Below the pieces are notes generated by a model. The model was given only the letters and a program-made list of their open reading frames with translations. It did no database searches and had not been told where the DNA came from. From Anabaena sphaerica FACHB-251 (lineage in GTDB: Bacteria; Cyanobacteriota; Cyanobacteriia; Cyanobacteriales; Nostocaceae): 64,000 nt of DNA. Location: NCBI RefSeq assembly GCF_014696825.1, contig NZ_JACJQU010000001.1:124001-188000 (forward strand), written 5' to 3'. A program made the position numbers and the translations under genes. Positions 26,638 to 34,814 of this stretch are shown in pieces; the stretch's first letter is position 1; the number at the start of each line of letters is the position of its first letter.

Positions 26638-29370
26638 TTAAGCCGCTAACAATTCCGTAAACACCAACAAATCATTCACCTCATCATCAGAAAAAAACCT
26701 ATCAACCGCATTTTTACCAAACCTAGCCAAAGCCCCCTCATACAAATCAGCCACCTCTAACCTCCGCTTTTGTAAAAACACACTCTGCACAGCCCTTAAA
26801 AAATTAATTTGATTAGCATTATACTGATGTTTGGCAATAAACTCCTCAAATTGACGCTTCACCACCTCCTCATAATCTGGTATGGCATCCAAATCCAATA
26901 AATGCCGCAAAAATGCCAATAAACTATTAGCCTTTAACCCGTAAGCCTTGCGAATATTCGACTCAGAAAGCTGAATATTACCACCTCCTAAACCTTGGCG
27001 TAAAGTTCTCTCTAACTCAATCAATTGCCAATCTGTAACCGCTTCACCTTCCTGAATAGCCTTAATAGTAGGATGATTATCTACAATTTCATTTATTTTT
27101 TCCTCAACTCGTTTTTTATATTCCTCCACATAAACTTGTTCACCACCTTCACCCACAGTAATAAAACCGCGAGTAGCCACAAAATCAGCTAAATCTAACT
27201 CTAAAAAAATACTAGGGCGTTGTCGCCGATTTTTCATTTCTTCAGCTAAATCATTTATTATCTGATTCAATTCTTTCACCGTTGCATTATTCAATCGTGA
27301 AGATAAACACAACTTAATTGCATTTTGTTTTCGTTTATCTTGATGGACAAAATCAGGTAAACGACTCACATCTTCAGCAATAGATTGTACAGTATCCGGT
27401 TTTGCCCCTTCCGTTTGAATTTCTAATTTTAATCGTTCAATTTTACTTGTAAAAGTTGCTGCTGCTATCTCCACACCTGGCACAAATCGCAAAAGAGGGG
27501 CAAGTTTAAACCGTAGTAACTTTAATTTATCTTTAGTAATGTAATTCCAAAATAAATCTGTCCAAACTTCTGCAATATCCACCATCTTCTTTTTGACAGT
27601 AAATGAATCTGTCGGAATTTGGGTTATTTGTTCCCGCAAACTTGCAATTATCGTTTGACATTCTGGTGATTCTTGGTCATGTAAATATAACTCCAGCAAA
27701 TCCAAACGAGTGTTAAAAATGCGTTGAAGTACAGGAATAGTTTGGGCTACTTCTGTTTGTACTTTAGCTTCAAATTCATTTTCCCAAAAATCAATAATTA
27801 AAAATTCCTGCTTTGTCCGATTTGGCAACCATTCCAACTTTTTACAAGCCTTTTGATTTCTTGTACCTCGTCCAATCATCTGCCATAATTTTATCTGTGA
27901 TTGAACAGGTTTCATAAACACCAAATTCATTATTTCTGGTACATCTACCCCAGTATCTAGCATATCCACAGAAATAGCAATGCGGGGCATATCCTCTTTT
28001 TTAAAATTCCCTGTTAGTTTGCCTTTATATTCTGTTTTATGGGTAATTACGCGCACCAAATCAGAATATTGTGGATACATTTCTTCAAAAGTTTCACATA
28101 GCCGTAAAGCGTGTTTTTGAGTCAATGCAAATACAATTGTTTTCGCTGGTAGTTGCCCTGATTCATCTTTATGGCAAACTTCCATAATTTCTTCCCACTG
28201 CTTGCGGAGAGTGTCTTTATTACTCACCTTTTTTTCTAAATCTGTACCTGAAAAATCAATATCATCTGGATCATGTCCTTGTGCTATCAATATATTCTGT
28301 TCTTCTTCGGAAAGTTTCGCGCCTTTAATACCTTCACTTTGAAATTTAGTTTGTGCTTGATAAAGACTAAAATCAACTAAATTCTTCTCTTCAATTGCTT
28401 GTTTATAGGTGTAGAGAAAAGTAGGAATACCATCAAAACAATGAAAAGTATTAAATGTATTCCTATCAATAAAACCTGCGGGTGTGGCAGTTAAACCAAT
28501 CATCCGCCCATCAAAATATTCCATTACCTCTTGAAAGAGATTGAAAATAGAACGATGTGCTTCATCAAAAATAATTAAATCAAAAAAAGCTGGACTAAAT
28601 TTTTTATAGGAATTTCTCAAAGTCTTTTCCACAACTACATACAGCCGTTTAGTTTTATCTATGTTGTAGCTGAAAATTCTGTCGCATGGTTCATGGGGTA
28701 TATGTTCCATAAAACCATCTTCCAACGCTTGCTTGACTAAATTATCCCTATCAGCAACAAATAAGATTTTCCGACTTTGATTAGCTTTTAAAAATAAATC
28801 AATAATCGCCATTGCGGTGCGGGTTTTTCCTGTTCCCGTAGCCATTACCAACAAAGTACGGCGTTTTCCTTCATCAAATGTTTCACAAACCCGACGAATA
28901 GCTTCCTGTTGATAATCTCTCCCAGCAATTTGGGTATTAATTGGTAATGAACTTAACGCAATTTTATTTTGACGAATATACAATAAATTTTCTAAATCTG
29001 ATGGCGAAAAAAAGCCAGCCACCTGCCGTTTTGCAGAATTTCCCACATCCCAAAAATAAATTTCCTCCCCATTCGTCATAAAGGCAAAAGGGCGGAAACT
29101 TTGATGTTTTTCTATTTCTTTAACGTAGTATTCTACCTGTGTTTGGGCAATTTTAGGATTACTGCTTTGGCGTTTGGCTTCCACCACTGCTATAACTTCC
29201 CCATTGGGTTGATACAAGCAATAATCAGTAACACCGTTCCAAGGTTCGGCATTATAACCATCCACAGGAATTTCTAACCCCACTTGGTTGGAGTCTTTGA
29301 TGTTCCATCCTGCTAGGGTTAAAGCGGGGTCTATTAATTGTGTCCTAGTGTTGGCTTCATTCGCTGACAT
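26638..29370 (-). CDS. hsdR: Type I restriction endonuclease subunit HsdR (EcoEI-like)
   Basis: A 910-residue translocase-nuclease. The N-terminal nuclease domain has Asp49 (TDYCLY) and Glu64-x-Lys66 (VVEAKRQ), the PD-(D/E)xK pattern. The SF2 motor has Walker A MATGTGKTRTA (about 176-186), DEAH (about 269-272), GLTATP (about 293-298) and motif VI MIGRGTRNQ (about 500-508). The C-terminal segment (from about 820, LDLDAIPDYEEVVKRQFEEF) resembles the EcoEI R-subunit C-terminal domain. It is the first gene of the operon. All key residues are present, so restriction is plausibly active if HsdM and HsdS are made. Confidence 0.94.
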   Translation of the reverse strand: MSANEANTRTQLIDPALTLAGWNIKDSNQVGLEIPVDGYNAEPWNGVTDYCLYQPNGEVIAVVEAKRQSSNPKIAQTQVEYYVKEIEKHQSFRPFAFMTNGEEIYFWDVGNSAKRQVAGFFSPSDLENLLYIRQNKIALSSLPINTQIAGRDYQQEAIRRVCETFDEGKRRTLLVMATGTGKTRTAMAIIDLFLKANQSRKILFVADRDNLVKQALEDGFMEHIPHEPCDRIFSYNIDKTKRLYVVVEKTLRNSYKKFSPAFFDLIIFDEAHRSIFNLFQEVMEYFDGRMIGLTATPAGFIDRNTFNTFHCFDGIPTFLYTYKQAIEEKNLVDFSLYQAQTKFQSEGIKGAKLSEEEQNILIAQGHDPDDIDFSGTDLEKKVSNKDTLRKQWEEIMEVCHKDESGQLPAKTIVFALTQKHALRLCETFEEMYPQYSDLVRVITHKTEYKGKLTGNFKKEDMPRIAISVDMLDTGVDVPEIMNLVFMKPVQSQIKLWQMIGRGTRNQKACKKLEWLPNRTKQEFLIIDFWENEFEAKVQTEVAQTIPVLQRIFNTRLDLLELYLHDQESPECQTIIASLREQITQIPTDSFTVKKKMVDIAEVWTDLFWNYITKDKLKLLRFKLAPLLRFVPGVEIAAATFTSKIERLKLEIQTEGAKPDTVQSIAEDVSRLPDFVHQDKRKQNAIKLCLSSRLNNATVKELNQIINDLAEEMKNRRQRPSIFLELDLADFVATRGFITVGEGGEQVYVEEYKKRVEEKINEIVDNHPTIKAIQEGEAVTDWQLIELERTLRQGLGGGNIQLSESNIRKAYGLKANSLLAFLRHLLDLDAIPDYEEVVKRQFEEFIAKHQYNANQINFLRAVQSVFLQKRRLEVADLYEGALARFGKNAVDRFFSDDEVNDLLVFTELLAA

Positions 29371-29520
29371 TACAGCATCCTTTAGTACATTCTGCTTTGC
29401 AGAGTATTACTGTGTTTATATTTGGATATACCGTAACAGTATAGTATGCTTTTTAGCGTTAGCCAACGGGAATTATGTAAAAGGCTATCACTAATACTGT
29501 GAGTGTTTTCTCTCACAGAA

Positions 29521-29655
29521 CTAGAAACCTGGTGAAGGTTGTTGAGTTTTTGGTATTGGTTGTTCAGGGGGAACTACAAACCGAAAGCGATGAGGATTTT
29601 TATCCTGCTCAATCTCGTCTTTCATGTCTCTAGCCCAACTACCATTACCTCCCAT
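29521..29655 (-). CDS. Possible small protein or gene remnant (44 codons)
   Basis: The frame starts MGGNGSWARDMKDEIEQDKN and ends in a Pro/Gln-rich tail (QPIPKTQQPSPGF). Charged and hydrophilic composition looks coding, and the same frame is open upstream through IYTKYRNPSGAWIR before a stop, so it may be the 3' end of a decayed gene. No ribosome binding site precedes the ATG. I do not recognise a family. Confidence 0.25.
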   Translation of the reverse strand: MGGNGSWARDMKDEIEQDKNPHRFRFVVPPEQPIPKTQQPSPGF

Positions 29656-29743
29656 GAGACATCAGCGTATCCAAGCCCCAGATGGATTCCTATATTTAGT
29701 ATAAATGTTCGCTACCAGATGATATGTACACACATTCACTCAT

Positions 29744-30018
29744 TAGACCTCTCCGGAAATATGGTAGAGACGTTCCGGGAAATATGGTAGAGACGTTCCG
29801 GGAAATATGGTAGAGACGTTCCGGGAAATATGGTAGAGACGTTCCGGGAAATATGGTAGAGACGTTCCGGGAAATATGGTAGAGACGTTCCGGGAAATAT
29901 GGTAGAGACGTTCCGGGAAATATGGTAGAGACGTTCCGGGAAATATGGTAGAGACGTTCCGGCGGAACGTCTCTACAAGGGTTTCAAACCACGCACATTT
30001 AATTACCGGAGATGTCTA
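29744..30018. mobile_element. MITE-like element, family A, with nine-copy 23-bp internal expansion (275 bp)
   Basis: It has the same ends and right half as the 91-bp copy at 16442-16532. The left inner segment GAAATATGGTAGAGACGTTCCGG is repeated nine times in tandem at exact 23-base spacing (ATGGTAGAGA at 29761, 29784, 29807, and so on to 29945). The length difference between the two copies is 184 bases, exactly 8 x 23, so the expansion is the only difference in length. Confidence 0.88.
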
Positions 30019-30329
30019 TTTAGTGCAAGCCTTAGTGTTGTGTCCAAGAAATCATGTTTATAATCCATTTGTAACTTGCGGCAAGCTTATGCTTCCAATT
30101 TTGACTTACGGCAAAGTTATGCTTCCAGTTGGTAAAAATGGTGTGCGATCTCGCCCAACGCAAAATTAGGGGTGACAGCAGATGGCGCGGCAAAGTTATG
30201 CTTCCAGTCTCAATTACCTTCTGCCTCCTGCCTTCGTCCTCCTGCCTCCTTAAATTCTTATGACTCCTGAATTCTTGCATATAATTTATACTTAATTGCA
30301 TATTTACAATTGCTTACAGGGAAACTGTC

Positions 30330-30812
30330 ATGTTAATGCTACTCTTTTGTGTTAGTAAAGAATTATACGCTATTGAAAGTTCCTGCGTAGTAGAAGTTAT
30401 CCCCAGAGTCGGCTTGAGAACAGTACATCATGTCCCGGAATATGTAGCTGGTTTATTTAATTACAGGGGAAAAATAGTACCAGTAATTGATTTGTGTCAT
30501 TTAATTCGTGGTACATCTAGCCGTTTTTGTTTAAGCACGCGTATTATTATGGTTAGTTACCCTCGTCAAGATCATGGGTGTCAACACCTGGGTTTAATAG
30601 CAGAACGAATTACAGAAACCTTGAACAGACCAGAAACAGATTTTGTAGACTCTGGTATTCGCATTAAAGAAGCCCCATATTTAGGGGGAATGCTAATGGA
30701 TGAAAAAGGAATTATTCAGCGTATTCATTTAGAACAATTGTTTGCTGATGTTGAAAATACATACTTATTAACAGCAGGAGAAAGTTATATTAATGATATG
30801 GTCAAAAATTGA
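30330..30812 (+). CDS. cheW: CheW-like adaptor (WspB position)
   Basis: A 160-residue CheW-domain protein that couples receptors to the CheA kinase. The SH3-like beta pattern is clear: LLFCVSKELYAIESSCVVEVIPRV at the start, then VPEYVAGLFNYRGKIVPVIDL (about 36-56), the conserved CheW core. It opens an eight-gene plus-strand operon and overlaps the next gene (cheR) by 20 bases, indicating translational coupling. Its place before the methyltransferase matches that of WspB in Wsp operons. The promoter should lie within the 300 bases upstream. Confidence 0.9.
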   Translation: MLMLLFCVSKELYAIESSCVVEVIPRVGLRTVHHVPEYVAGLFNYRGKIVPVIDLCHLIRGTSSRFCLSTRIIMVSYPRQDHGCQHLGLIAERITETLNRPETDFVDSGIRIKEAPYLGGMLMDEKGIIQRIHLEQLFADVENTYLLTAGESYINDMVKN

Positions 30813-32040
30813 AAATCTCTTATGTCGTCAAATCGGCTTTGATGCGAATATTATTGGTACTCGCAAAATTGTTAAAGCCGTAGAAAATCGCTGTTTGATA
30901 TGCAGGGTAAATGTAGATGATTATTTACATATTTTAACCAAATCAAGTCAAGAATTTGATGAATTAGTTGAATTGCTTGTTGTTCCCGAAACCTGGTTTT
31001 TTCGAGATACTCAAACTTATGATGCTTTCGCCAAATATGTCCGTTCTCAATGGTTAAATAAATTTTCTAATAGCAAATTTCGCTTATTAAGCGTTCCCTG
31101 TTCCACTGGTGAAGAACCTTATTCTTTAGCTATGACATTATTGGATCTGGGTTTATTACCTAATCAGTTTCATATTGATGCAGTTGATATTAGTAAAAAT
31201 GCTTTGTCTAAAGCTAGAAAAGCAGTTTATAGCCGTAATTCTTTCCGGGGTCATAATTTAGAATTTCAAAATCGCTATTTTACATCTACAGATAAAGGTT
31301 ATCAATTGTCTGAAAAGGTGAAAAATACGGTTAATTTGAGTCAAGGTAATTTACTTGAGGCCAATTTGTTATTAGATAGAATACATTATGATATAATATT
31401 TTGTCGGAATGTTTTAATTTATTTTGATAGTTCTGGTCGCAAAAACACATTAAAAAATTTACACCGCTTATTGAAAAATCAAGGACTGTTATTTGTCGGT
31501 GCATCAGAAACAGGAGAATTAGCTAATTTAGGTTTTGATATAATTCGCTTGAATAGTGTATTTGTAGGACAGAAAAAAACCGAAATTCCAGAAAACCTTA
31601 AAAATACTAATTTAAATTATCCGGCTTATGTAATTCCCCAATCTAAAATTTTAGTAGAAAGTTATCAAATTAATAAACCCCAAATTGCACCAAATACAGA
31701 AAAGGTAAAGAAAATCCAACCATTGCTAGAAATACAAGATTGTCATCTAGACTCAATTCGTATTTTAGCAGATCAAGGGAATTTAACAGCAGCTATATCC
31801 CAATGTCAAAACTATATATATCAACATTCCACCAGTGCAGAAGCATATCTTTTGCTTGGTGAAGTTTATCAAGCACAAGGATTAGAATTACAAGCAGAAG
31901 AGTGTTTTCAAAAAGCAGTTTATCTTGATCCAAAAAATTCCCAGGCTTTACTACATTTAGCTTTACTCAAAGAACAACAAGGAAATCAGGAAAAAGCAAA
32001 TATTTTACGTCAAAGATGGCAACGTTTACAACAATTGTGA
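30793..32040 (+). CDS. cheR: CheR methyltransferase with C-terminal TPR (WspC-like)
   Basis: A 415-residue protein that should methylate receptor glutamates. The CheR N-terminal helices lead to VVPETWFFRDTQTY (about 62-75), and the SAM site is LLSVPCSTGEEPYSLAMTLL (about 98-117). HYDIIFCRNVLIYFD (about 197-211) is the catalytic-domain strand 4 motif. After a Lys/Pro-rich linker, residues about 330-410 form TPR helices (SAEAYLLLGEVYQAQGLELQAEECFQKAV, in part). The CheR-TPR fusion is the form found in Wsp-type systems (WspC). Confidence 0.93.
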   Translation: MIWSKIENLLCRQIGFDANIIGTRKIVKAVENRCLICRVNVDDYLHILTKSSQEFDELVELLVVPETWFFRDTQTYDAFAKYVRSQWLNKFSNSKFRLLSVPCSTGEEPYSLAMTLLDLGLLPNQFHIDAVDISKNALSKARKAVYSRNSFRGHNLEFQNRYFTSTDKGYQLSEKVKNTVNLSQGNLLEANLLLDRIHYDIIFCRNVLIYFDSSGRKNTLKNLHRLLKNQGLLFVGASETGELANLGFDIIRLNSVFVGQKKTEIPENLKNTNLNYPAYVIPQSKILVESYQINKPQIAPNTEKVKKIQPLLEIQDCHLDSIRILADQGNLTAAISQCQNYIYQHSTSAEAYLLLGEVYQAQGLELQAEECFQKAVYLDPKNSQALLHLALLKEQQGNQEKANILRQRWQRLQQL

Positions 32041-32095
32041 AATAATCAATCACCAACAGCTATTTTTTTAACATAAATATCAGCAAGGAGGAGTG

Positions 32096-33955
32096 ATGCT
32101 AAAAAGCTTAAGCTTACAAGTGCGTTTGATCGGTGGATTTTTATTTATTGGTTTAATTGTATTAATCGTGGCTTTAGTGGGCTGGAGTGTGAATGCACGC
32201 CTCAGTAATGCCATCAATGTTTTGAGTACAAATACTATTCCCAGTATTTCAGGGTTGTGGAAAATTAATGAAGGACAAACCCAGATAGAATCTTCAGAAC
32301 GGGCTTTACTAAAAGACCACCTCAACCTAGCACAAAGAAATGCTCAAGTAACAAGAATAAAAAAAGCATGGGAACAAATTGATGAGGGATTTAAGGAATA
32401 CGAAGCAACAGAGAAAACTGATGAAGAAAAGAAATTATATGCTCAATTCCAGAATGTTTGGGATGAGTGGAAAAAGAATCATGAAACATTGATGGAAATG
32501 AATCAACAGTTTCAAAGCATGGGTATTCTTAGTCCACTTGCTAGGGAACTAGAATTAATTAAATCAAATCAAGCCAATAGTCCAGAAATAGAATTAGTTA
32601 GAAGAGCAAATGCTTCTTTATCACAATTAAGACAAAAAGGACTGGGTAATCGCCCTTTATTTGAAGCAGCCACAAAATTACTAATTGAAAATATCCACAT
32701 CAATGAAAAAGTTGGTATGGAAACTTATAAACAAGCACAAAAAGATGCTGCATCTGGTTCCTTTTTGTTGTTACTGGCTTTGGTAATTGGTCCAGTGACT
32801 GCCATTGTCTTTGGATATGCTTTTAGTAAACCAATTGTCCAAAAGGTGGAAGAATTAGTTAAAGTTTCTAAGTCTATAGCTAATAGTAGTTCTTCTACAC
32901 AGATGCAATCATCTGAAGGACAAGATGAAATAGGTAAACTACAAACTGCTTTTTACACAGTCGCATCTAAGATTGGTGAGTTGGTGAATATTTCCCAGAA
33001 GATATCTAGTGGAGATTTAACAACACAAATTCAGCAAGCAGAAGGAACAGATGAAATTGGCAAATTGCAAAATGCCTTTTACACCATGAACAAGGATTTA
33101 AACGCCTTGATTCGACGTATTCAACAATCAGGAGTACAAATTACCACTTCTAGTACACAAATTGCTGCTTCTGGAAAACAATTAGAAGCAACAGTTACAG
33201 AACAATTAGCTTCTACAAATGAAGTGGCTGCTACTGCTCAAGAAATTGCTGCTACTTCCAGAAATTTAGTGAAAATGATGGATCAAGTGGCAGATATGAC
33301 AAAACTAACTGCTGCTGGTGCAAGTGAAAGCCGTGATGAATTGCAAAAAATGGAAGATACCATGCGGCAATTAACAGAAGCGACAAATTCTATTACTTCC
33401 AAATTAGGAATAATGAATAAAAAAGCCAGCAATATTAATAATGTCGTAGTGACAATTACAAAAGTTGCTGATCAAACCAGTATTTTGTCATTAAACGCAG
33501 CTATAGAAGCGGAAAAAGCGGGAGAATATGGGGCGGGATTTGCGGTAGTAGCGCGAGAAATTCGGCGGTTAGCAAATCAAACTGCTGTCGCAACTTTGGA
33601 AATTGAGCAAATTGTTAAAGATATGCAATCGGCTGTTTCCGTGGGTGTAATGGAAATGGATAAGTTCAACAATTCTGTGAATAATAGTGTTGAACAAGTG
33701 AATAAAATTAGTAACCAAATTGGTAAAGTTATCAATCAAGTCCAAAGCTTACCGCCGCAATTTATTCAGGTAAGTGAAAGTATGGAAGAACAGTCTCAGG
33801 GTGCTGCACAAATTAGCGAAGCAATGGAGCAATTAACGGAGGCTTCTGGGCAAACAGTTGATGCTTTACGAGAGACTAATGGTGCTTTGGAGCAATTAGA
33901 AGAAGCAGCCCAATCATTACGAGAAGAAATTTCCCATTTTCATGTTAAAAATTGA
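32096..33955 (+). CDS. Methyl-accepting receptor with helical sensor domain and tandem HAMP (first MCP)
   Basis: A membrane receptor of 619 residues. I start it at the ATG at 32096, since AAGGAGG at 32085-32091 precedes it closely; a GTG lies one codon earlier. TM1 is at about 11-32, an extracytoplasmic helical bundle (4HB-like) at about 33-220, and TM2 at about 222-243. Two HAMP units follow in tandem ([18 protein letters not shown] and [17 protein letters not shown]). The signalling domain has the hairpin tip [20 protein letters not shown] (about 464-483). It sits in the WspA position. Confidence 0.92.
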   Translation: MLKSLSLQVRLIGGFLFIGLIVLIVALVGWSVNARLSNAINVLSTNTIPSISGLWKINEGQTQIESSERALLKDHLNLAQRNAQVTRIKKAWEQIDEGFKEYEATEKTDEEKKLYAQFQNVWDEWKKNHETLMEMNQQFQSMGILSPLARELELIKSNQANSPEIELVRRANASLSQLRQKGLGNRPLFEAATKLLIENIHINEKVGMETYKQAQKDAASGSFLLLLALVIGPVTAIVFGYAFSKPIVQKVEELVKVSKSIANSSSSTQMQSSEGQDEIGKLQTAFYTVASKIGELVNISQKISSGDLTTQIQQAEGTDEIGKLQNAFYTMNKDLNALIRRIQQSGVQITTSSTQIAASGKQLEATVTEQLASTNEVAATAQEIAATSRNLVKMMDQVADMTKLTAAGASESRDELQKMEDTMRQLTEATNSITSKLGIMNKKASNINNVVVTITKVADQTSILSLNAAIEAEKAGEYGAGFAVVAREIRRLANQTAVATLEIEQIVKDMQSAVSVGVMEMDKFNNSVNNSVEQVNKISNQIGKVINQVQSLPPQFIQVSESMEEQSQGAAQISEAMEQLTEASGQTVDALRETNGALEQLEEAAQSLREEISHFHVKN

Positions 33956-33975
33956 GCAGAAAAAAGGTAATGCTC

Positions 33976-34728
33976 ATGAAAGAAGATAACGATATCAATA
34001 TAGAACAGCCAATTTTCAATGATTGCTGGAATAAAATTGGTGTAATGGGCGATCGCTCTTGTGGCGAATTAGCAGCCGTCATCCATTGCTATGAATGTGC
34101 AGTTTACGCCGCAGTAGGCGATAGTCTTTTAGAAAGAGAACCAGCAGCAGATTATCTAGAAGACTGGATGAAAATTCTCGAAGAAACATCTGCTATTCCT
34201 GATATTTACGACAGTAATGAAGCAGTTATTCGCACGAATGAAGCAATTTCTATTATTATATTTCGCCTGGGAAATGAGAGATTAGCCTTACCAGTAAGAA
34301 TGCTGCAAGAAGTTACCCATCCTTGCGTTATTCAACCGCTACCTCATCGCAGCAACGAATTATTTTTAGGTTTGGTAAACATTCGTGGAGAAACCCTACT
34401 TTGTGCTTCTCTCCAGTCTCTTTTACATATTCAACCAACTGAGGAAAATGTCAACAAAAAACTAAGTTCAAAGACTAATTCCACAGTTAAACTGATTAAT
34501 ATTCAACGTATGATTGTAGCCGGACAAGGAGAAGATAAATGGGTGTTTCCAGTAGATGAAGTACATGGAATTTTCCGCTTTCATCTCAACGAATTACAAG
34601 ATGCACCCGTTGTTATTACCAAATCGGAAGAAGGTTATACCAGAGGAATAGTTTATTGGGAAGGTAAAAAAGTAAATTATCTTGATTCTGATTTATTGTT
34701 TTACACACTTAATCACAAGATTTTGTAA
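33976..34728 (+). CDS. cheW: CheW-like adaptor with N-terminal extension (WspD position)
   Basis: A protein of about 250 residues. The upstream in-frame start at 33952 is a TTG. I prefer the ATG at 33976, which has AAAGG eight bases before it. The first about 85 residues are an acidic extension with a Cys-containing CGELAAVIHCYECAVYAAV segment, similar in place to the N-terminal region of WspD-like adaptors. The CheW domain follows (SIIIFRLGNERLALPVRMLQEV, then LFLGLVNIRGETLLCASL). The reading frame begins within the last bases of the MCP gene, so translation is probably coupled. Confidence 0.88.
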   Translation: MKEDNDINIEQPIFNDCWNKIGVMGDRSCGELAAVIHCYECAVYAAVGDSLLEREPAADYLEDWMKILEETSAIPDIYDSNEAVIRTNEAISIIIFRLGNERLALPVRMLQEVTHPCVIQPLPHRSNELFLGLVNIRGETLLCASLQSLLHIQPTEENVNKKLSSKTNSTVKLINIQRMIVAGQGEDKWVFPVDEVHGIFRFHLNELQDAPVVITKSEEGYTRGIVYWEGKKVNYLDSDLLFYTLNHKIL

Positions 34729-34770
34729 TTAGTCATTAGTCATTAGTCATTAGTCATTGGGTTATTAACT
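34728..34770 (+). repeat. ATTAGTC heptamer repeat between cheW and cheA
   Basis: Four tandem copies of ATTAGTC occupy about 34730-34758 in the 86-base gap before cheA, followed by CTCCCTG-type repeats (34773-34795). They are STRR-like heptamers inside the operon. Confidence 0.75.
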
Positions 34771-34814
34771 TCCCCCTGCTCCCTGCTCCCCTACTTATTA
34801 ACTGTCATCTACTC

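Larger units (their letters stand above)
29371..30329. other. Long intergenic region with an expanded MITE and short repeats
   Basis: It lies between the divergent hsdR and chemosensory genes. It holds a possible 44-codon frame (29521-29655), the expanded family A element (29744-30018), three copies of a GCAAAGTTATGCTTCCAGTT-type repeat (about 30080-30210) also seen near 20920, and TCCTGCC repeats near 30220-30250. The hsdR promoter should lie in the AT-rich stretch 29371-29500. Several reading frames here are products of the repeats and are not accepted. Confidence 0.6.

Noticed and set aside
29744-29960. CRISPR or protein-coding repeat from 23-bp tandem units
   Set aside because: Units follow each other without spacers and lie within a MITE-like element. 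The reading frames over them have no start signal.
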